Below are positions 27,142-35,871 of a stretch of 64,000 nt of DNA, in pieces. The first letter of the stretch is position 1. Each line of letters starts with the position of its first letter. A program made the translations under genes and the position numbers. The stretch spans positions 61,901 through 125,900 of the forward strand of contig JBEQUE010000218.1 of assembly GCA_040349255.1 (NCBI GenBank), written 5' to 3'. The DNA is from DATMER01 sp040349255 (lineage in GTDB: Bacteria; Acidobacteriota; Thermoanaerobaculia; Multivoradales; UBA5704). The notes beneath the pieces were generated by a model, which did not search any database, was not told the DNA's origin, and was given only the letters and a program-made list of their open reading frames with translations.

Positions 27142-29550
27142 TTAGGTCCTGCTTTCTCGGCGGCCACCCCACCAGAAGAGGGCTGGCAGGAGGGCCAGGC
27201 CGAGGACGACCGCCCAGGCCGAGTGGACCAGGGGCCGGCGGTCGATCCGGAAGCGCACCCGATGGCGGCCCTCCGGGACCTCGACGGCGAGTCGGTAGAG
27301 GTTGGCCGGCACCGTCTTCGCCGGGTGGCCGTCGATCTCCGCCTCCCAGAGCGAGAGGTGCGAGCGCTGGACGACCAGGAGCCCGCCGCCCGGTCCGGCC
27401 GCGACGTCGAAGTCCATGGACTCCGGCCCGTCGTGGAGCCGGCGGACGGTCCCACCAGATCGAGCCTGGGGCGGACCCTCGCCTGGAACCACGGTCTCGG
27501 TGCGGGCGTCGAAGGCGGTCCCGCTGAGCGTCTGGTAGGCGGCGTTCAGGTGCGGCGCGTGGACAATCCTCGTCGGTAGGAAGGCGAGCGGCGCCCGGTC
27601 CAGGATCTCATAGATGTAGAGGGTCTGGCCGAAGCTCGGGATCTCCTTGAGAAGCCGGGCCCGCGGCTCGGGCGGATCGATCGGGTGGTTCATGAGCAGC
27701 CGCTGGACGCCCCAGGCGGCGAGCATCCGGACCCGCTTGCCGTCGTCGTCCTTCGATCCCTTCATGGCCCCCTCCGCCATCCGGGCGAGAAAGCTGTCGA
27801 GACCCTCCGCGGACGAGTTCAGCTCGTAGCGCCGGTTCCACATCGGGCCGGTGAACGGGTAGAGCTCGTAGAAGGCCCGGCGCTCCATCCAGTGCGCGCC
27901 CGGGCCCGGGAAGTCACCCTGCTTCAGGGTCGAGGGGCCGAAGAGGTAGTTGAAGTCGGCATGGACGACCGGAACCCCCGCGGGCACCACGTCCAGGGCC
28001 GGAGGCGGCAGGAGGTAGGGGACGACCGTGTCGCTCGGATAGAGCGGCTTCAGGAGGAACAGTTGGACGGCGGCGTGGAAGGCGAGCAGCAGGGCTCCGC
28101 CGAGGGCTGGCCGCCGCCGGCCGATCCGCGCCAGCAGGGCCAGGACGGCGAGGATCAGGACCGAGAGGAACCCGAGTCCCGCCCATCGGAGCCGTTCGTT
28201 GGTCACGAAGGCCGGCCCGCGGGCGGCGGTCCCGAGGCCGGCGACCCAGGACTCGGCCGCGCCCGGGTTGAAGCTGAGGAAGGCCCAGAGCCCGCCCAGG
28301 ACCAGGGCGAGGACGAGGAGCGCCAGCCCGAAGCGGCGCCGGGCTCGCGCGCGGACGTCGTCCTCCGCGAAGAGGAGCCGCTCGAAGCCGAGGCCGCAGA
28401 GGAGCGCGGCGCCGACCGCGACCGGCAGCCAGAACTTGACCGGGTAGCGCAGCGATCCGCGGCCGGGCAGGCTGAAGAGCCACTCGGCGATCGGGTTGAA
28501 CCGGCCGAGCGACAGGAAGAGGCCGATCCCGATCCCGCCCCAGGCCCACCACGCCATCCTCAATCGGGGCCTTCCGGAGGCGACGATCAGGCCCAGGGCC
28601 AGGAGGCCGGGATAGAGCGACAGGTAGTAAGGCGGCACGCCGGTGAAGAAGCGGCTGCCCCAGAAGCTGCCGGGGCCGAGCAGGTCGGGCCGGCCGAACA
28701 CGAACGGGATCAGCCACTCGGCGGCCTGCCGCGGGTCCCAGCTCGCGACGGTCGCGGCCTCGGCCGTGTAGCCGCGATGGCCTCGGAAGGACATCGGCAG
28801 GATGCGGCGGAACTCCTCGAGCTGCGGCAGGGCGAGGAGGAAGCCGACCCCGACGCAAACCGCCAGCAGGACCAGGTCGGACCAGGGCTCGCGCCGGCGC
28901 AGGACGTCGCGCACCCAGGGGAGGACCGAGGCCGCGGCCAGCAACCCGGCGAGCAGCGCCATGAGCGGGTCGCCTCCCAGGAGGAGCAGACCCCAGAGCC
29001 CGGCGATGACCGGCGCCATCCGGCGGTTTCCCTGGGAGAAGCGCAGACAGGCCGCGACCAGGGCCGGGGCGAGAGTCACGCCGGCGATCAGGTTGTAGAA
29101 GGACAGGTGGGAGAGATAGAAGCCGCTCACGGTCCAGCAGACCGCGGCGGCCCAGGCGGACTCGCGGCGCAGGCCCCAGGCGCGCGCCATCCAGGCGAAG
29201 GCGAACGGCGCGAGGAGGAGGTGGAGCCAGAAGTGCGCGTTGAGCGCCCGGAAGACCGACGCCTTGAGATAGAGCAGGTTGTCCGGGTAGAACGGCACCG
29301 CGTTCGGGTTGCCGGCGAGCGGCTGGCCGCCGGCCCGGTGGGGCTCCAGGATCGGGAAGTAGCCCGACCTCATGGCCGCGGCCTGGGACGCCTTCATCGG
29401 GAAGTGGGTGTTGAGCACGTCCCGGAGATAGAGCGTCTCCGTGCCGCGGACGAGCGGCGCCATGGCCAGGAGCAGCAGGAAGACCAGCGGCCCGGTATAA
29501 GCGGCATGGATCAGGAACGGGCGCCGTCGAACGTTTTCGGTGGATTCCAT
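27142..29550 (-). CDS. YfhO-like large membrane protein
   Basis: The 802-residue protein has about 12 membrane helices in the first 500 residues, with the segment YLRDVLNTHFPMKASQA after the first helix and RYPVKFWLPVAVG near residue 400. A C-terminal periplasmic region of about 300 residues follows and a final helix closes the protein. This matches the YfhO family, which in Gram-positive bacteria glycosylates lipoteichoic acid or similar surface polymers. The gene is divergent from the phosphoribosyltransferase gene with only 23 bp between the start codons. Confidence 0.8.
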   Translation of the reverse strand: MESTENVRRRPFLIHAAYTGPLVFLLLLAMAPLVRGTETLYLRDVLNTHFPMKASQAAAMRSGYFPILEPHRAGGQPLAGNPNAVPFYPDNLLYLKASVFRALNAHFWLHLLLAPFAFAWMARAWGLRRESAWAAAVCWTVSGFYLSHLSFYNLIAGVTLAPALVAACLRFSQGNRRMAPVIAGLWGLLLLGGDPLMALLAGLLAAASVLPWVRDVLRRREPWSDLVLLAVCVGVGFLLALPQLEEFRRILPMSFRGHRGYTAEAATVASWDPRQAAEWLIPFVFGRPDLLGPGSFWGSRFFTGVPPYYLSLYPGLLALGLIVASGRPRLRMAWWAWGGIGIGLFLSLGRFNPIAEWLFSLPGRGSLRYPVKFWLPVAVGAALLCGLGFERLLFAEDDVRARARRRFGLALLVLALVLGGLWAFLSFNPGAAESWVAGLGTAARGPAFVTNERLRWAGLGFLSVLILAVLALLARIGRRRPALGGALLLAFHAAVQLFLLKPLYPSDTVVPYLLPPPALDVVPAGVPVVHADFNYLFGPSTLKQGDFPGPGAHWMERRAFYELYPFTGPMWNRRYELNSSAEGLDSFLARMAEGAMKGSKDDDGKRVRMLAAWGVQRLLMNHPIDPPEPRARLLKEIPSFGQTLYIYEILDRAPLAFLPTRIVHAPHLNAAYQTLSGTAFDARTETVVPGEGPPQARSGGTVRRLHDGPESMDFDVAAGPGGGLLVVQRSHLSLWEAEIDGHPAKTVPANLYRLAVEVPEGRHRVRFRIDRRPLVHSAWAVVLGLALLPALFWWGGRRESRT

Positions 29551-29560
29551 CTCTTCCTCT

Positions 29561-29566
29561 TAGAAT
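29561..29566 (+). promoter_or_regulatory. Candidate -10 box (TAGAAT) of the gene at 29574
   Basis: TAGAAT lies 7 nt before the GTG start in a 23-bp gap between divergent start codons. The -35 region must lie inside the coding sequence of the YfhO-like gene. Confidence 0.4.
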
Positions 29567-29573
29567 ACCGCCT

Positions 29574-30455
29574 GTGATCCGGCCGCTCGTCAAATCGCTC
29601 CGGCCCTCGCAATGGGCCAAGAACCTGTTCGTGCTCGCTCCGGCGGTGTTCAGCAGCCTGCTGCTCAGCCCGGAGGTCCCGCTGCGCGCCGCGCTCGCCC
29701 TGGCCGCCTTCTGCTTCGCCTCCAGCGCCGTCTACCTGGTGAACGACCTGCGCGACCGGGAGGAGGACCGCCGGCACCCGCTCAAGAAGTTCCGCCCGCT
29801 CGCGGCCGGCACGCTCAAGGCCCCGGTGGCGGTGGCGGCGGTCGTGGTCCTGGTCGGCGGCGCGGCGGCGATCTCGGTCTACCTGGGCGGCCATTTCGCC
29901 GCGGTCCTCGGAGCCTACCTGCTCCTGAACATCCTCTACACCTTCTGGCTCAAGCACATGGTGATCCTGGACGTGATGTCCATCAGCCTGGGCTTCGTGC
30001 TGCGGGTGGAGGCGGGCGCCGCGGCGGCCCGGGTGGATGTGTCGCGCTGGCTGCTGCTGTGCACGATCTTCCTCGCCCTCTTCCTCGCGTTCTCGAAGCG
30101 CCGGCACGAGATCACGCTGCTCGCCGGGGCGGCCTCGGGCCAGCGCCGCGTGCTCGACCAGTACAGCCCCGCCTTCCTCGACCAGATGATCAACGTGGTG
30201 ACGGCCTCGGCGGTCGTCTCCTACGCCCTCTACTCGGTCGCCCCGGAGACGGTGCAGAAGTACAACACGCGCGACCTGGTCTACACCATCCCCATGGTGC
30301 TCTACGGCATCTTCCGGTACCTCTACCTGATGTACCAGCGGCCCGGCGAGCGCAATCCGACGGAGGCGATTCTCCGGGATCTCCCCTTCCTGATCAACAT
30401 GGCGCTCTGGGGAGCGGCCGTGGTCTGGATCGTCTACCTGCGATCGTATCTGTGA
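29574..30455 (+). CDS. Decaprenyl-phosphate phosphoribosyltransferase-like (UbiA superfamily)
   Basis: The 293-residue protein has about eight membrane helices. The first motif is YLVNDLRDREEDRRHPLKK (NDxxDxxxD, near residue 56), and a second acidic/basic loop contains FLAFSKRRHEI. The start KSLRPSQWAKNLFVLAP is the hallmark of DPPR synthase. The enzyme moves phosphoribose from PRPP to a polyprenyl phosphate, the first step to a lipid-linked pentose donor (arabinose in mycobacteria). Here it heads a glycan operon: the next gene starts one base before the stop (TGATG). The final sugar is not predictable. Confidence 0.88.
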   Translation: MIRPLVKSLRPSQWAKNLFVLAPAVFSSLLLSPEVPLRAALALAAFCFASSAVYLVNDLRDREEDRRHPLKKFRPLAAGTLKAPVAVAAVVVLVGGAAAISVYLGGHFAAVLGAYLLLNILYTFWLKHMVILDVMSISLGFVLRVEAGAAAARVDVSRWLLLCTIFLALFLAFSKRRHEITLLAGAASGQRRVLDQYSPAFLDQMINVVTASAVVSYALYSVAPETVQKYNTRDLVYTIPMVLYGIFRYLYLMYQRPGERNPTEAILRDLPFLINMALWGAAVVWIVYLRSYL

Positions 30456-31633
30456 TGAGAATCCTGGAGGTCGTCGTCCGCTATCCGCCCTACGTGGGAG
30501 GGGTCGAGAACAGCGTCTACCACGTCGCGACCCGGCTGGCGCGGCGGGGCCACGAGGTGCGGGTGGTCTGCGCGGACGAGCCGGCCGGCGCCCCTCTCGA
30601 GGTCGAAGGGGTCTCGGTCGTCCGCCTGCCGTGGCGGTTCAAGCTCGGCAACACGAACCTGGCGTTCGGGCTCTGGGAGGCCTTGCGCCGGGAGAAGCCG
30701 GACGTCATCCACACCCACATCCCGACCGCGTTCTTCGCCGACCTGGCAGCCTCCGTGGCCGAGGCGATCGACGTGCCGCTGGTCCTCACCTACCACAACG
30801 ACCTGGTCGGCGAAGGGGTGAAGGGGCTGCTCGCCGGCGTCTACAACCGGTACCGGCTGCCGGCGGTCCTGGAGCGCTGCGACCGGGTGGTGGTCACGAA
30901 CCCGCACTATCCCCGCGAATCTCCGTGGCTCGATCCGGACGACCCGAAGCTGATCTGCATCCCCTGGGGCGTGGAGGCCGAGCGCTTCCGGCCACCCGCC
31001 CAGGAGCCGCCGCCTCCGCCGCCGCTGGTGATCGGGTTCCTCAGCCTGCTCGACGTCCACCATCGCTACAAGGGTCTGGACGTGCTGCTCGAAGCCCTGG
31101 CCCTCCTGCCGGACACGCGGCTCCGGGTCGGCGGCAGGGGCGAGGACCTGGAGGACTACCAGCGGCAGGCTCGGGAGTTCGGAGTCGAGGACCGGGTCGA
31201 GTTCCTCGGCTTTGTGCCGGACGCGGAGCTGAACGCCTTCTACGGCTCGTGCCACGTCTTCGTCCTGCCCTCGACCGACGCCCGGCGGGAGGGCTTCGGC
31301 CTGGTTCTGCTGGAAGCGATGGCCTGCGGCCGGCCGGTGGTCACCACGCCGATCGTGGGCGTGGCCGGAGACGTCGAGCCCCGGGGCGTGGGCTTGGTGG
31401 TCCCGACTCACGAGCCGGTCGAGCTGGCCGCGGCAATTCAGAACCTGCAGGATTTGCCGGCCATGGGCCGCCGGGCGCGGGAGCTGGTCGAGGAGCGCTA
31501 CACCTGGAAGCGGGTGACGGACGACTACGAGGCGCTCTTCCGGAGTTTGCTCCCTCTCCCCCGGCACGGGGGAGAGGGCCGGGGAGAGGGGGAATGGGAT
31601 CAATCCTCCTTGACCGGTTCCAATTCGAAGTAA
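30455..31633 (+). CDS. GT4-family glycosyltransferase
   Basis: The 392-residue protein is a GT-B enzyme: N-terminal ILEVVVRYPPYVGGVENSVY, a linker near VIGFLSLLDVHHRYKGLD, and the donor-binding EGFGLVLLEAMACGRPVV near residue 285. It probably extends a lipid-linked glycan in the cytoplasm using an NDP-sugar. The start overlaps the upstream stop by one base. The last 25 residues (LPLPRHGGEGRGEGEW onward) are encoded by a dispersed CCCTCTCCC repeat and overlap the convergent methyltransferase gene by 34 bp. Confidence 0.9.
   Translation: MRILEVVVRYPPYVGGVENSVYHVATRLARRGHEVRVVCADEPAGAPLEVEGVSVVRLPWRFKLGNTNLAFGLWEALRREKPDVIHTHIPTAFFADLAASVAEAIDVPLVLTYHNDLVGEGVKGLLAGVYNRYRLPAVLERCDRVVVTNPHYPRESPWLDPDDPKLICIPWGVEAERFRPPAQEPPPPPPLVIGFLSLLDVHHRYKGLDVLLEALALLPDTRLRVGGRGEDLEDYQRQAREFGVEDRVEFLGFVPDAELNAFYGSCHVFVLPSTDARREGFGLVLLEAMACGRPVVTTPIVGVAGDVEPRGVGLVVPTHEPVELAAAIQNLQDLPAMGRRARELVEERYTWKRVTDDYEALFRSLLPLPRHGGEGRGEGEWDQSSLTGSNSK
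31552..31592. repeat. CCCTCTCCC-type hairpin repeat inside the GT4 3' end
   Basis: CCCTCTCCCC pairs with GGGGGAGAGGG around a short loop, followed by CCGGGGAGAGGGGG. It is a relative of 13362-13405 in the opposite orientation. It now supplies codons for the C-terminal tail of the glycosyltransferase. Confidence 0.7.
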
Positions 31634-32136
31634 AGCTCGTTCGCCGGCAGCATCCAGCAGCAGAAGCGCTCGTAGAACAGCGGGAAGGCGTTGATCAGCG
31701 CCGTGAGCACGCGGCTCGGGATCTCCCGCTTCTCGTTCTTGATCCAGAAGAACCGGATCTGCCGCTTCCGGATGCGGAACCGCAGGTGGGAGTAGAAGTT
31801 GTACACCCCGCCTTCGGTGAAGTAGTCGAAGCTGTGGTAGCCGAAGAAGCGCTTGTGGGTGGGGTCCGTGTAGGCGCCGAAGAATGAGAGATGCGGCACG
31901 TAGATGCGGATGACCGCCCCGGGCCGGCAGATCCGCCGCAGCTCGGCGAGCAGGGCGAAGAGGTCCGAGACATGCTCCAGCACGTGCGAGGTGAAGACCT
32001 CGTCGAACGAGTCGTCGGCGAACGGGAGCGGCGTCTCCAGGTTCGCGACCACGTCGATCCCGCGGATCTTCGCCAAGTCCAGATTGACGTAGCCCGGCCG
32101 GATGTCCCGACCACAGCCCAGGTTGAGTCGTCTCAC
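31600..32136 (-). CDS. SAM-dependent methyltransferase (class I)
   Basis: The 178-residue protein begins RRLNLGCGRDIRPGYVNLD (SAM motif I), then ETPLPFADDSFDEVFTSHVLEHV, the pattern of small class I methyltransferases found in glycan clusters. It lacks a long C-terminal extension. GTG 32136 is preferred over TTG 32154 because TATCCT, a -10-like box, lies between them. It is convergent with the GT4 gene. The substrate is unknown, perhaps a sugar. Confidence 0.85.
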   Translation of the reverse strand: MRRLNLGCGRDIRPGYVNLDLAKIRGIDVVANLETPLPFADDSFDEVFTSHVLEHVSDLFALLAELRRICRPGAVIRIYVPHLSFFGAYTDPTHKRFFGYHSFDYFTEGGVYNFYSHLRFRIRKRQIRFFWIKNEKREIPSRVLTALINAFPLFYERFCCWMLPANELYFELEPVKED

Positions 32137-32144
32137 GGCCGAAG

Positions 32145-32150
32145 AGGATA
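32145..32150 (-). promoter_or_regulatory. Candidate -10 box (TATCCT) of the methyltransferase
   Basis: TATCCT on the minus strand lies 8 nt before GTG 32136, which has no ribosome site. Confidence 0.4.
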
Positions 32151-32206
32151 CCAAACGGTCATGTTAGAGTACGGCCGGATTTCAAACCTGTCTTGAGGAC
32201 TGCCGC

Positions 32207-33352
32207 GTGACCGACCCCCAGATCGAAGTCTCCGTCGTCATGCCCTGCCTGAACGAGGCCGGATCGGTGGGGGTCTGCGTGGAGAAGGCCTGGCGCGCCC
32301 TGAAGTCGATGGGCATCCCGGCCGAGGTGATCGTGGTCGACAACGGCTCGACCGACGGCTCGCCGGAGATCGCCGAGCGCGCCGGCGCCCGGGTGGTCCA
32401 CGAGCGGCGGCGCGGCTATGGGTCGGCCTACCTGCGCGGCTTCGCCGAGGCGCGCGGGCGCTTCCTGGTCATGGGCGACTCGGACGACAGCTACGACTTC
32501 CTCGCCATCCCGGAGTTCATCGTGCCGCTCCGGGAGCAGGGGTTCGACATGGTCATCGGCTCGCGCCTGAAAGGCAACATCCTGCCCGGCGCGATGCCCT
32601 GGTCGCACCGCTACATCGGCAACCCGATCCTCTCCGGCATGCTGCGCCTGCTGTTCCGGACCAGCGTCTCGGACTCGCACTGCGGCATGCGCGCCTTCAC
32701 CCGCGAGGCCTACGAGCGCATGCGGCTCCAGACCACCGGAATGGAGTTCGCCTCGGAGATGGTGGTCAACTCGCTGCGCGCCGAGCTCAAGATCCACGAG
32801 ATCCCGATCACCTACCATCCGCGGATCGGCGAGTCCAAGCTCTCGGGCCTGCGGGACGCCTGGCGCCACGTCCGCTTCATGCTGCTCTTCTCGCCCTCGT
32901 ACCTCTTCCAGCTCCCGGGGCTCCTGCTGATGATCGCCGGCGGCCTGCTGGTGCTGCTCCTCGCCGGCGGGCCGCGCGAGCTGTTCGGCCGGACCTGGGA
33001 CTACCACGTGCTGCTGTTCGGCGCGCTGGCGCTGATCCTGGGGTACAACCTGATCCTGTTCGACGTCTTCGCCAAGACCTTCTCCATGGGCGCCGCGTTC
33101 GCGCGCCCCCGGCAGTGGCTGACCCGGCTGTACCGCTGGTTCTCGCTGGAGCGCGGGCTGATCCTCGGGGCGATCCTCTTCCTGGCCGGCCTCGGCCTGG
33201 AGGCGAAGATCGTGCTCGACTGGATCGAGGCGGGCTCCGGCCCCTTGATGGCGGTGCGCGGGGTGGTGATCGGGATGACCGCGATGGTCATGGGCGCGCA
33301 GACGGTGTTCGCCTCGTTCCTGGTCAGCCTGATGCTGATCGAACGACGATGA
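32207..33352 (+). CDS. GT2-family glycosyltransferase, DPM-synthase-like
   Basis: The 381-residue protein has a GT-A domain (VSVVMPCLNEAGSVG, VIVVDNGSTDGS, LVMGDSDDSYDF carrying the metal-binding DxD, then ESKLSGLRDAWRHVRFMLLF) and four C-terminal membrane helices. It resembles polyprenyl-phosphate hexose synthases that make the donors used by GT-C enzymes such as those in this window. Its stop overlaps the next start (ATGA). Confidence 0.92.
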   Translation: MTDPQIEVSVVMPCLNEAGSVGVCVEKAWRALKSMGIPAEVIVVDNGSTDGSPEIAERAGARVVHERRRGYGSAYLRGFAEARGRFLVMGDSDDSYDFLAIPEFIVPLREQGFDMVIGSRLKGNILPGAMPWSHRYIGNPILSGMLRLLFRTSVSDSHCGMRAFTREAYERMRLQTTGMEFASEMVVNSLRAELKIHEIPITYHPRIGESKLSGLRDAWRHVRFMLLFSPSYLFQLPGLLLMIAGGLLVLLLAGGPRELFGRTWDYHVLLFGALALILGYNLILFDVFAKTFSMGAAFARPRQWLTRLYRWFSLERGLILGAILFLAGLGLEAKIVLDWIEAGSGPLMAVRGVVIGMTAMVMGAQTVFASFLVSLMLIERR

Positions 33353-34278
33353 ACGCCCGGGAGGCCGCCCGCCGCGGGCTCCCCTGGCTGGTGGCCGCGG
33401 CGATCCTCGCGGTCATGGTCCGCGAGATCCGGCTGGAGCCACTCCGCGAGGCGTTCCAGCACGGCGCCTATGTAGCGCTCTCGCTCTTCATCGTCTTCGA
33501 GCTGGTGATCACGCTGCCGGTGGACGCCTATGCCACCCGGGCGGCGCTCGACGCGGCCGGCATCCCGCGGCCGTTCCTGGAGGTGATGTACGCCCGCGGC
33601 GCGAGCTACCTGCTCGGCCTGCTCTCCTACATCGCGGGACAGGGCGGGATGGGTTTCTACCTGGCGCGGACCGGCGTGCCCGTGGCCACCTCGGCCGGCG
33701 CCGTCCTGTTCCTGATGATGGCGAACGGGATCGTCCTGGTGCTGCTCGGCGCCGCGGGCCTGGCGGTCGAGCTGGCCCGCGGCGGGCTGGCCGGCGTGCC
33801 GACCGGATTGCTGGCGCTGACCATCGCGGCGGCGCTCGGCGGCACGGTGGTCTATGGGATTGTGATCGCGCTCCGTCCGCGGTGGCTCGCCCGGTACAGC
33901 CTCCTGGCGCCGCTCTTCGACGCCGGAGTCCGCGGGAACGTTCGCGCCGTACTCACCCGCTTCCCGCACATGCTGCTGCTGGCCGTGCTCCACTGGCTGG
34001 CGTTCCGGATCTGGGGGATCGCGGTGCCGGCCGTGCCCGGGCTGGCGCTCAACCCGATCGTCCTCCTCCTCTCCGCTCTGCCGGTGACCCCGGGCGGCCT
34101 CGGGACGACGCAGGCGCTGCAGGTGCTGTTCTTCAGCCCCTGGGCGGCCGGGGCGACAGCGGACGACCGGGCGGCCTCGGTGCTGGCCTTCAGCCTGGTC
34201 CACCACGTGGTCAACCTGATCGTGCAGGCGGCGCTCGGGCTAGCCTGCCTCGCCCCCTTCCGCCGGCGCGTGCCATGA
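33349..34278 (+). CDS. Flippase-like membrane protein (LPG synthase transmembrane type)
   Basis: The 309-residue protein has about seven or eight membrane helices. YLLGLLSYIAGQGGMGFYLAR and LLLSALPVTPGGLGTTQALQ are the two conserved signature segments of the YbhN/AglD-like family (lysylphosphatidylglycerol synthase TM region without the catalytic domain). Such proteins accompany polyprenyl-glycan synthesis and may move lipid-linked sugars. Start and stop are coupled to both neighbours by ATGA overlaps. Confidence 0.82.
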   Translation: MNAREAARRGLPWLVAAAILAVMVREIRLEPLREAFQHGAYVALSLFIVFELVITLPVDAYATRAALDAAGIPRPFLEVMYARGASYLLGLLSYIAGQGGMGFYLARTGVPVATSAGAVLFLMMANGIVLVLLGAAGLAVELARGGLAGVPTGLLALTIAAALGGTVVYGIVIALRPRWLARYSLLAPLFDAGVRGNVRAVLTRFPHMLLLAVLHWLAFRIWGIAVPAVPGLALNPIVLLLSALPVTPGGLGTTQALQVLFFSPWAAGATADDRAASVLAFSLVHHVVNLIVQAALGLACLAPFRRRVP

Positions 34279-35408
34279 GGGTCCTCCTGGTCTACGACTG
34301 CCTCTACCCCGCGTCCGTGGGCGGGGTCGAGCACCGGAACCACGAGCTCGCCCGAGCCCTGGCCGCCCGCGGCCACCGGGTGACGCTGGCCGGGTTCGCG
34401 GACTGTTCATCCGAGCCGATGCCCGGCGTCGAGATCCTGCCGCTCGCTCCGCCCGGCCGTCTCTACACGGAGGCGGGCAAGCGGAGCACAGGCGAGGCGC
34501 TCCGGCTGGCCAGTTCCGTGCTCCGGCTCGACCTGAAGCGGTTCGACGTGGTCGAGTCGGCGAACATCCCCTACGCCCACCTGCCGCCGCTCGCCCTGCG
34601 CTGCCGGCTGGCCGGGAAGCCGCTGGTGGTGACCTGGCACGAGTACTGGGGCCGCTATTGGCGGCAATATCTGGGTTCGACCTGGCCGGTCTACGCCGCG
34701 GCCGAGCGCATCACGGCCCACCTCGGGAAGGCTGCGATCGCAGTCAGCCGGCTCACCGCCGAACGGGTGGAGCGGGTGCGCGGCGAGGCGGTGCCGGTCA
34801 TCCCGAACGGCATCCCGCTGGAGACGATCCGTCAAGCAGTTTCTTACGGAGAGGGTCCGCCGCTCGTCTATGCCGGCCGGCTGCTGCGCGAGAAACGGAT
34901 CGATCTTCTTCTGGAAGCGGTGGCCCGGCTCAAGGTGAAGCTTGCGATCTATGGAGACGGTCCGGATCGGGCCCGGCTGGAAGAGCTGGCCGGACGGCTC
35001 GGTCTCAGGGAGACGGTCGTCTTCCACGGCTACCTGCCGACGAACGTGGATGTCTGGCGGCGAATGGGCGAGTCGCGGATCGCGGTGCAGCCGTCCTCGC
35101 GCGAGGGCTTCGGCCTCTTTCCGCTGGAGGCCATGGCCGCCGGGCTGCCGGTGGTCTACTGCGAATCGTCCGAGAGCGCGCTCTCCGAGCTGGTTCTGGA
35201 CGGCGTCCACGGAATCCGGACCGCGCCGGACCCGGAGTCGCTGGCCGCCGCAATCCAGGGTCTTCTGACGGACGAGCCCCGGCGTCTCCGGATGGCCGAG
35301 GCCGCCCGCCGCCACGCCGAGGCCTTCGACTGGTCGGCCGTGGCCGCGCGGATGGAAGAGGTGTTCCGCGCGGTATCGGCGATATCGGCGATATCGGCGG
35401 CATTGTGA
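34275..35408 (+). CDS. GT4-family glycosyltransferase
   Basis: The 377-residue GT-B protein begins MRVLLVYDCLYPASVGGVEH, has PPLVYAGRLLREKRIDLLLEA at the second domain, and SREGFGLFPLEAMAAGLPVV with the donor-binding Glu near residue 290. It is the last gene of the 32207-35408 coupled set and probably adds a sugar to the same glycan. The final residues (AVSAISAISAAL) come from a 9-bp repeat tract (35371-35407), so the natural C-terminus was replaced or extended by the repeat. Confidence 0.9.
   Translation: MRVLLVYDCLYPASVGGVEHRNHELARALAARGHRVTLAGFADCSSEPMPGVEILPLAPPGRLYTEAGKRSTGEALRLASSVLRLDLKRFDVVESANIPYAHLPPLALRCRLAGKPLVVTWHEYWGRYWRQYLGSTWPVYAAAERITAHLGKAAIAVSRLTAERVERVRGEAVPVIPNGIPLETIRQAVSYGEGPPLVYAGRLLREKRIDLLLEAVARLKVKLAIYGDGPDRARLEELAGRLGLRETVVFHGYLPTNVDVWRRMGESRIAVQPSSREGFGLFPLEAMAAGLPVVYCESSESALSELVLDGVHGIRTAPDPESLAAAIQGLLTDEPRRLRMAEAARRHAEAFDWSAVAARMEEVFRAVSAISAISAAL
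35371..35407. repeat. 9-bp repeat tract at the GT4 3' end
   Basis: GGTATCGGC, GATATCGGC, GATATCGGC follow each other directly, then GGCATTGTG. On the minus strand this is GCCGATATC, the unit also found in the kinase linker at 4656-4695. Confidence 0.65.
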
Positions 35409-35458
35409 TAGAGAATGCGCCACCGATGGGACCCTCACGAAACAACCATGGCAGCAGG

Positions 35459-35850
35459 GTCGGGGAGGGGGCGCCCTCTCCTGCGCAGCAGGGGAGGGAC
35501 GGGGAGGGGTCTTTCCAACGCCACGCGCGCGGACGAGGCGCGTTCATACATCCAGGAGACGCCACGCCTCGTGGCTCGACGCCACACCTCGTGGCGAGGC
35601 GCGGGCGAACGGGGCTGTGCCGCCACGCCGCGTGGCACGGCGCCACGGTCGGGGAGCGGGTCATCCCCGGCTGTGGCGCGACCGCCCCGCGTGTGGCGCG
35701 GCGCCACGGTCGGGGAGCGGGTCATCCCCGGCGCTGGCGCGACCGCCCCGCGCGTGGCGCGATGGCAGGCCTCGACAGAGGAGGCAGGAGAAGACCCCTC
35801 CCCGACCCTCCCCCGCGCTGACGCGCGGGAGAGGGCGCCTCCAGCCCGAC
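35459..35850. mobile_element. 392-bp inverted-repeat element with internal 61-bp duplication
   Basis: Left arm 35459-35514 and right arm 35792-35850 are imperfect inverted copies built from the CCCTCTCCC repeat family (GGCGCCCTCTCC...GGGGAGGGGTCTT). Between them, CGTGG/CCACG palindromes recur (35570-35640), and a 61-bp unit beginning GCGCCACGGTCGGGGAGCGG is repeated in tandem at 35640 and 35701 with few differences. There is no ORF with recognisable function. It fills the gap between the GT4 gene and the next membrane protein, and is probably a non-autonomous or REP-derived element. Confidence 0.7.
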
Positions 35851-35871
35851 CACCAAGGAGGCTCTTGTTTC

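Noticed and set aside
27685..29577. 630-residue plus-strand ORF
   Set aside because: Antisense of the YfhO-like gene, Glu/Arg/Gly-rich with no domain.
35459..35850. Repeats at 35.6 kb as a CRISPR
   Set aside because: Only two 61-bp copies in direct contact, with palindromes and no spacer structure.
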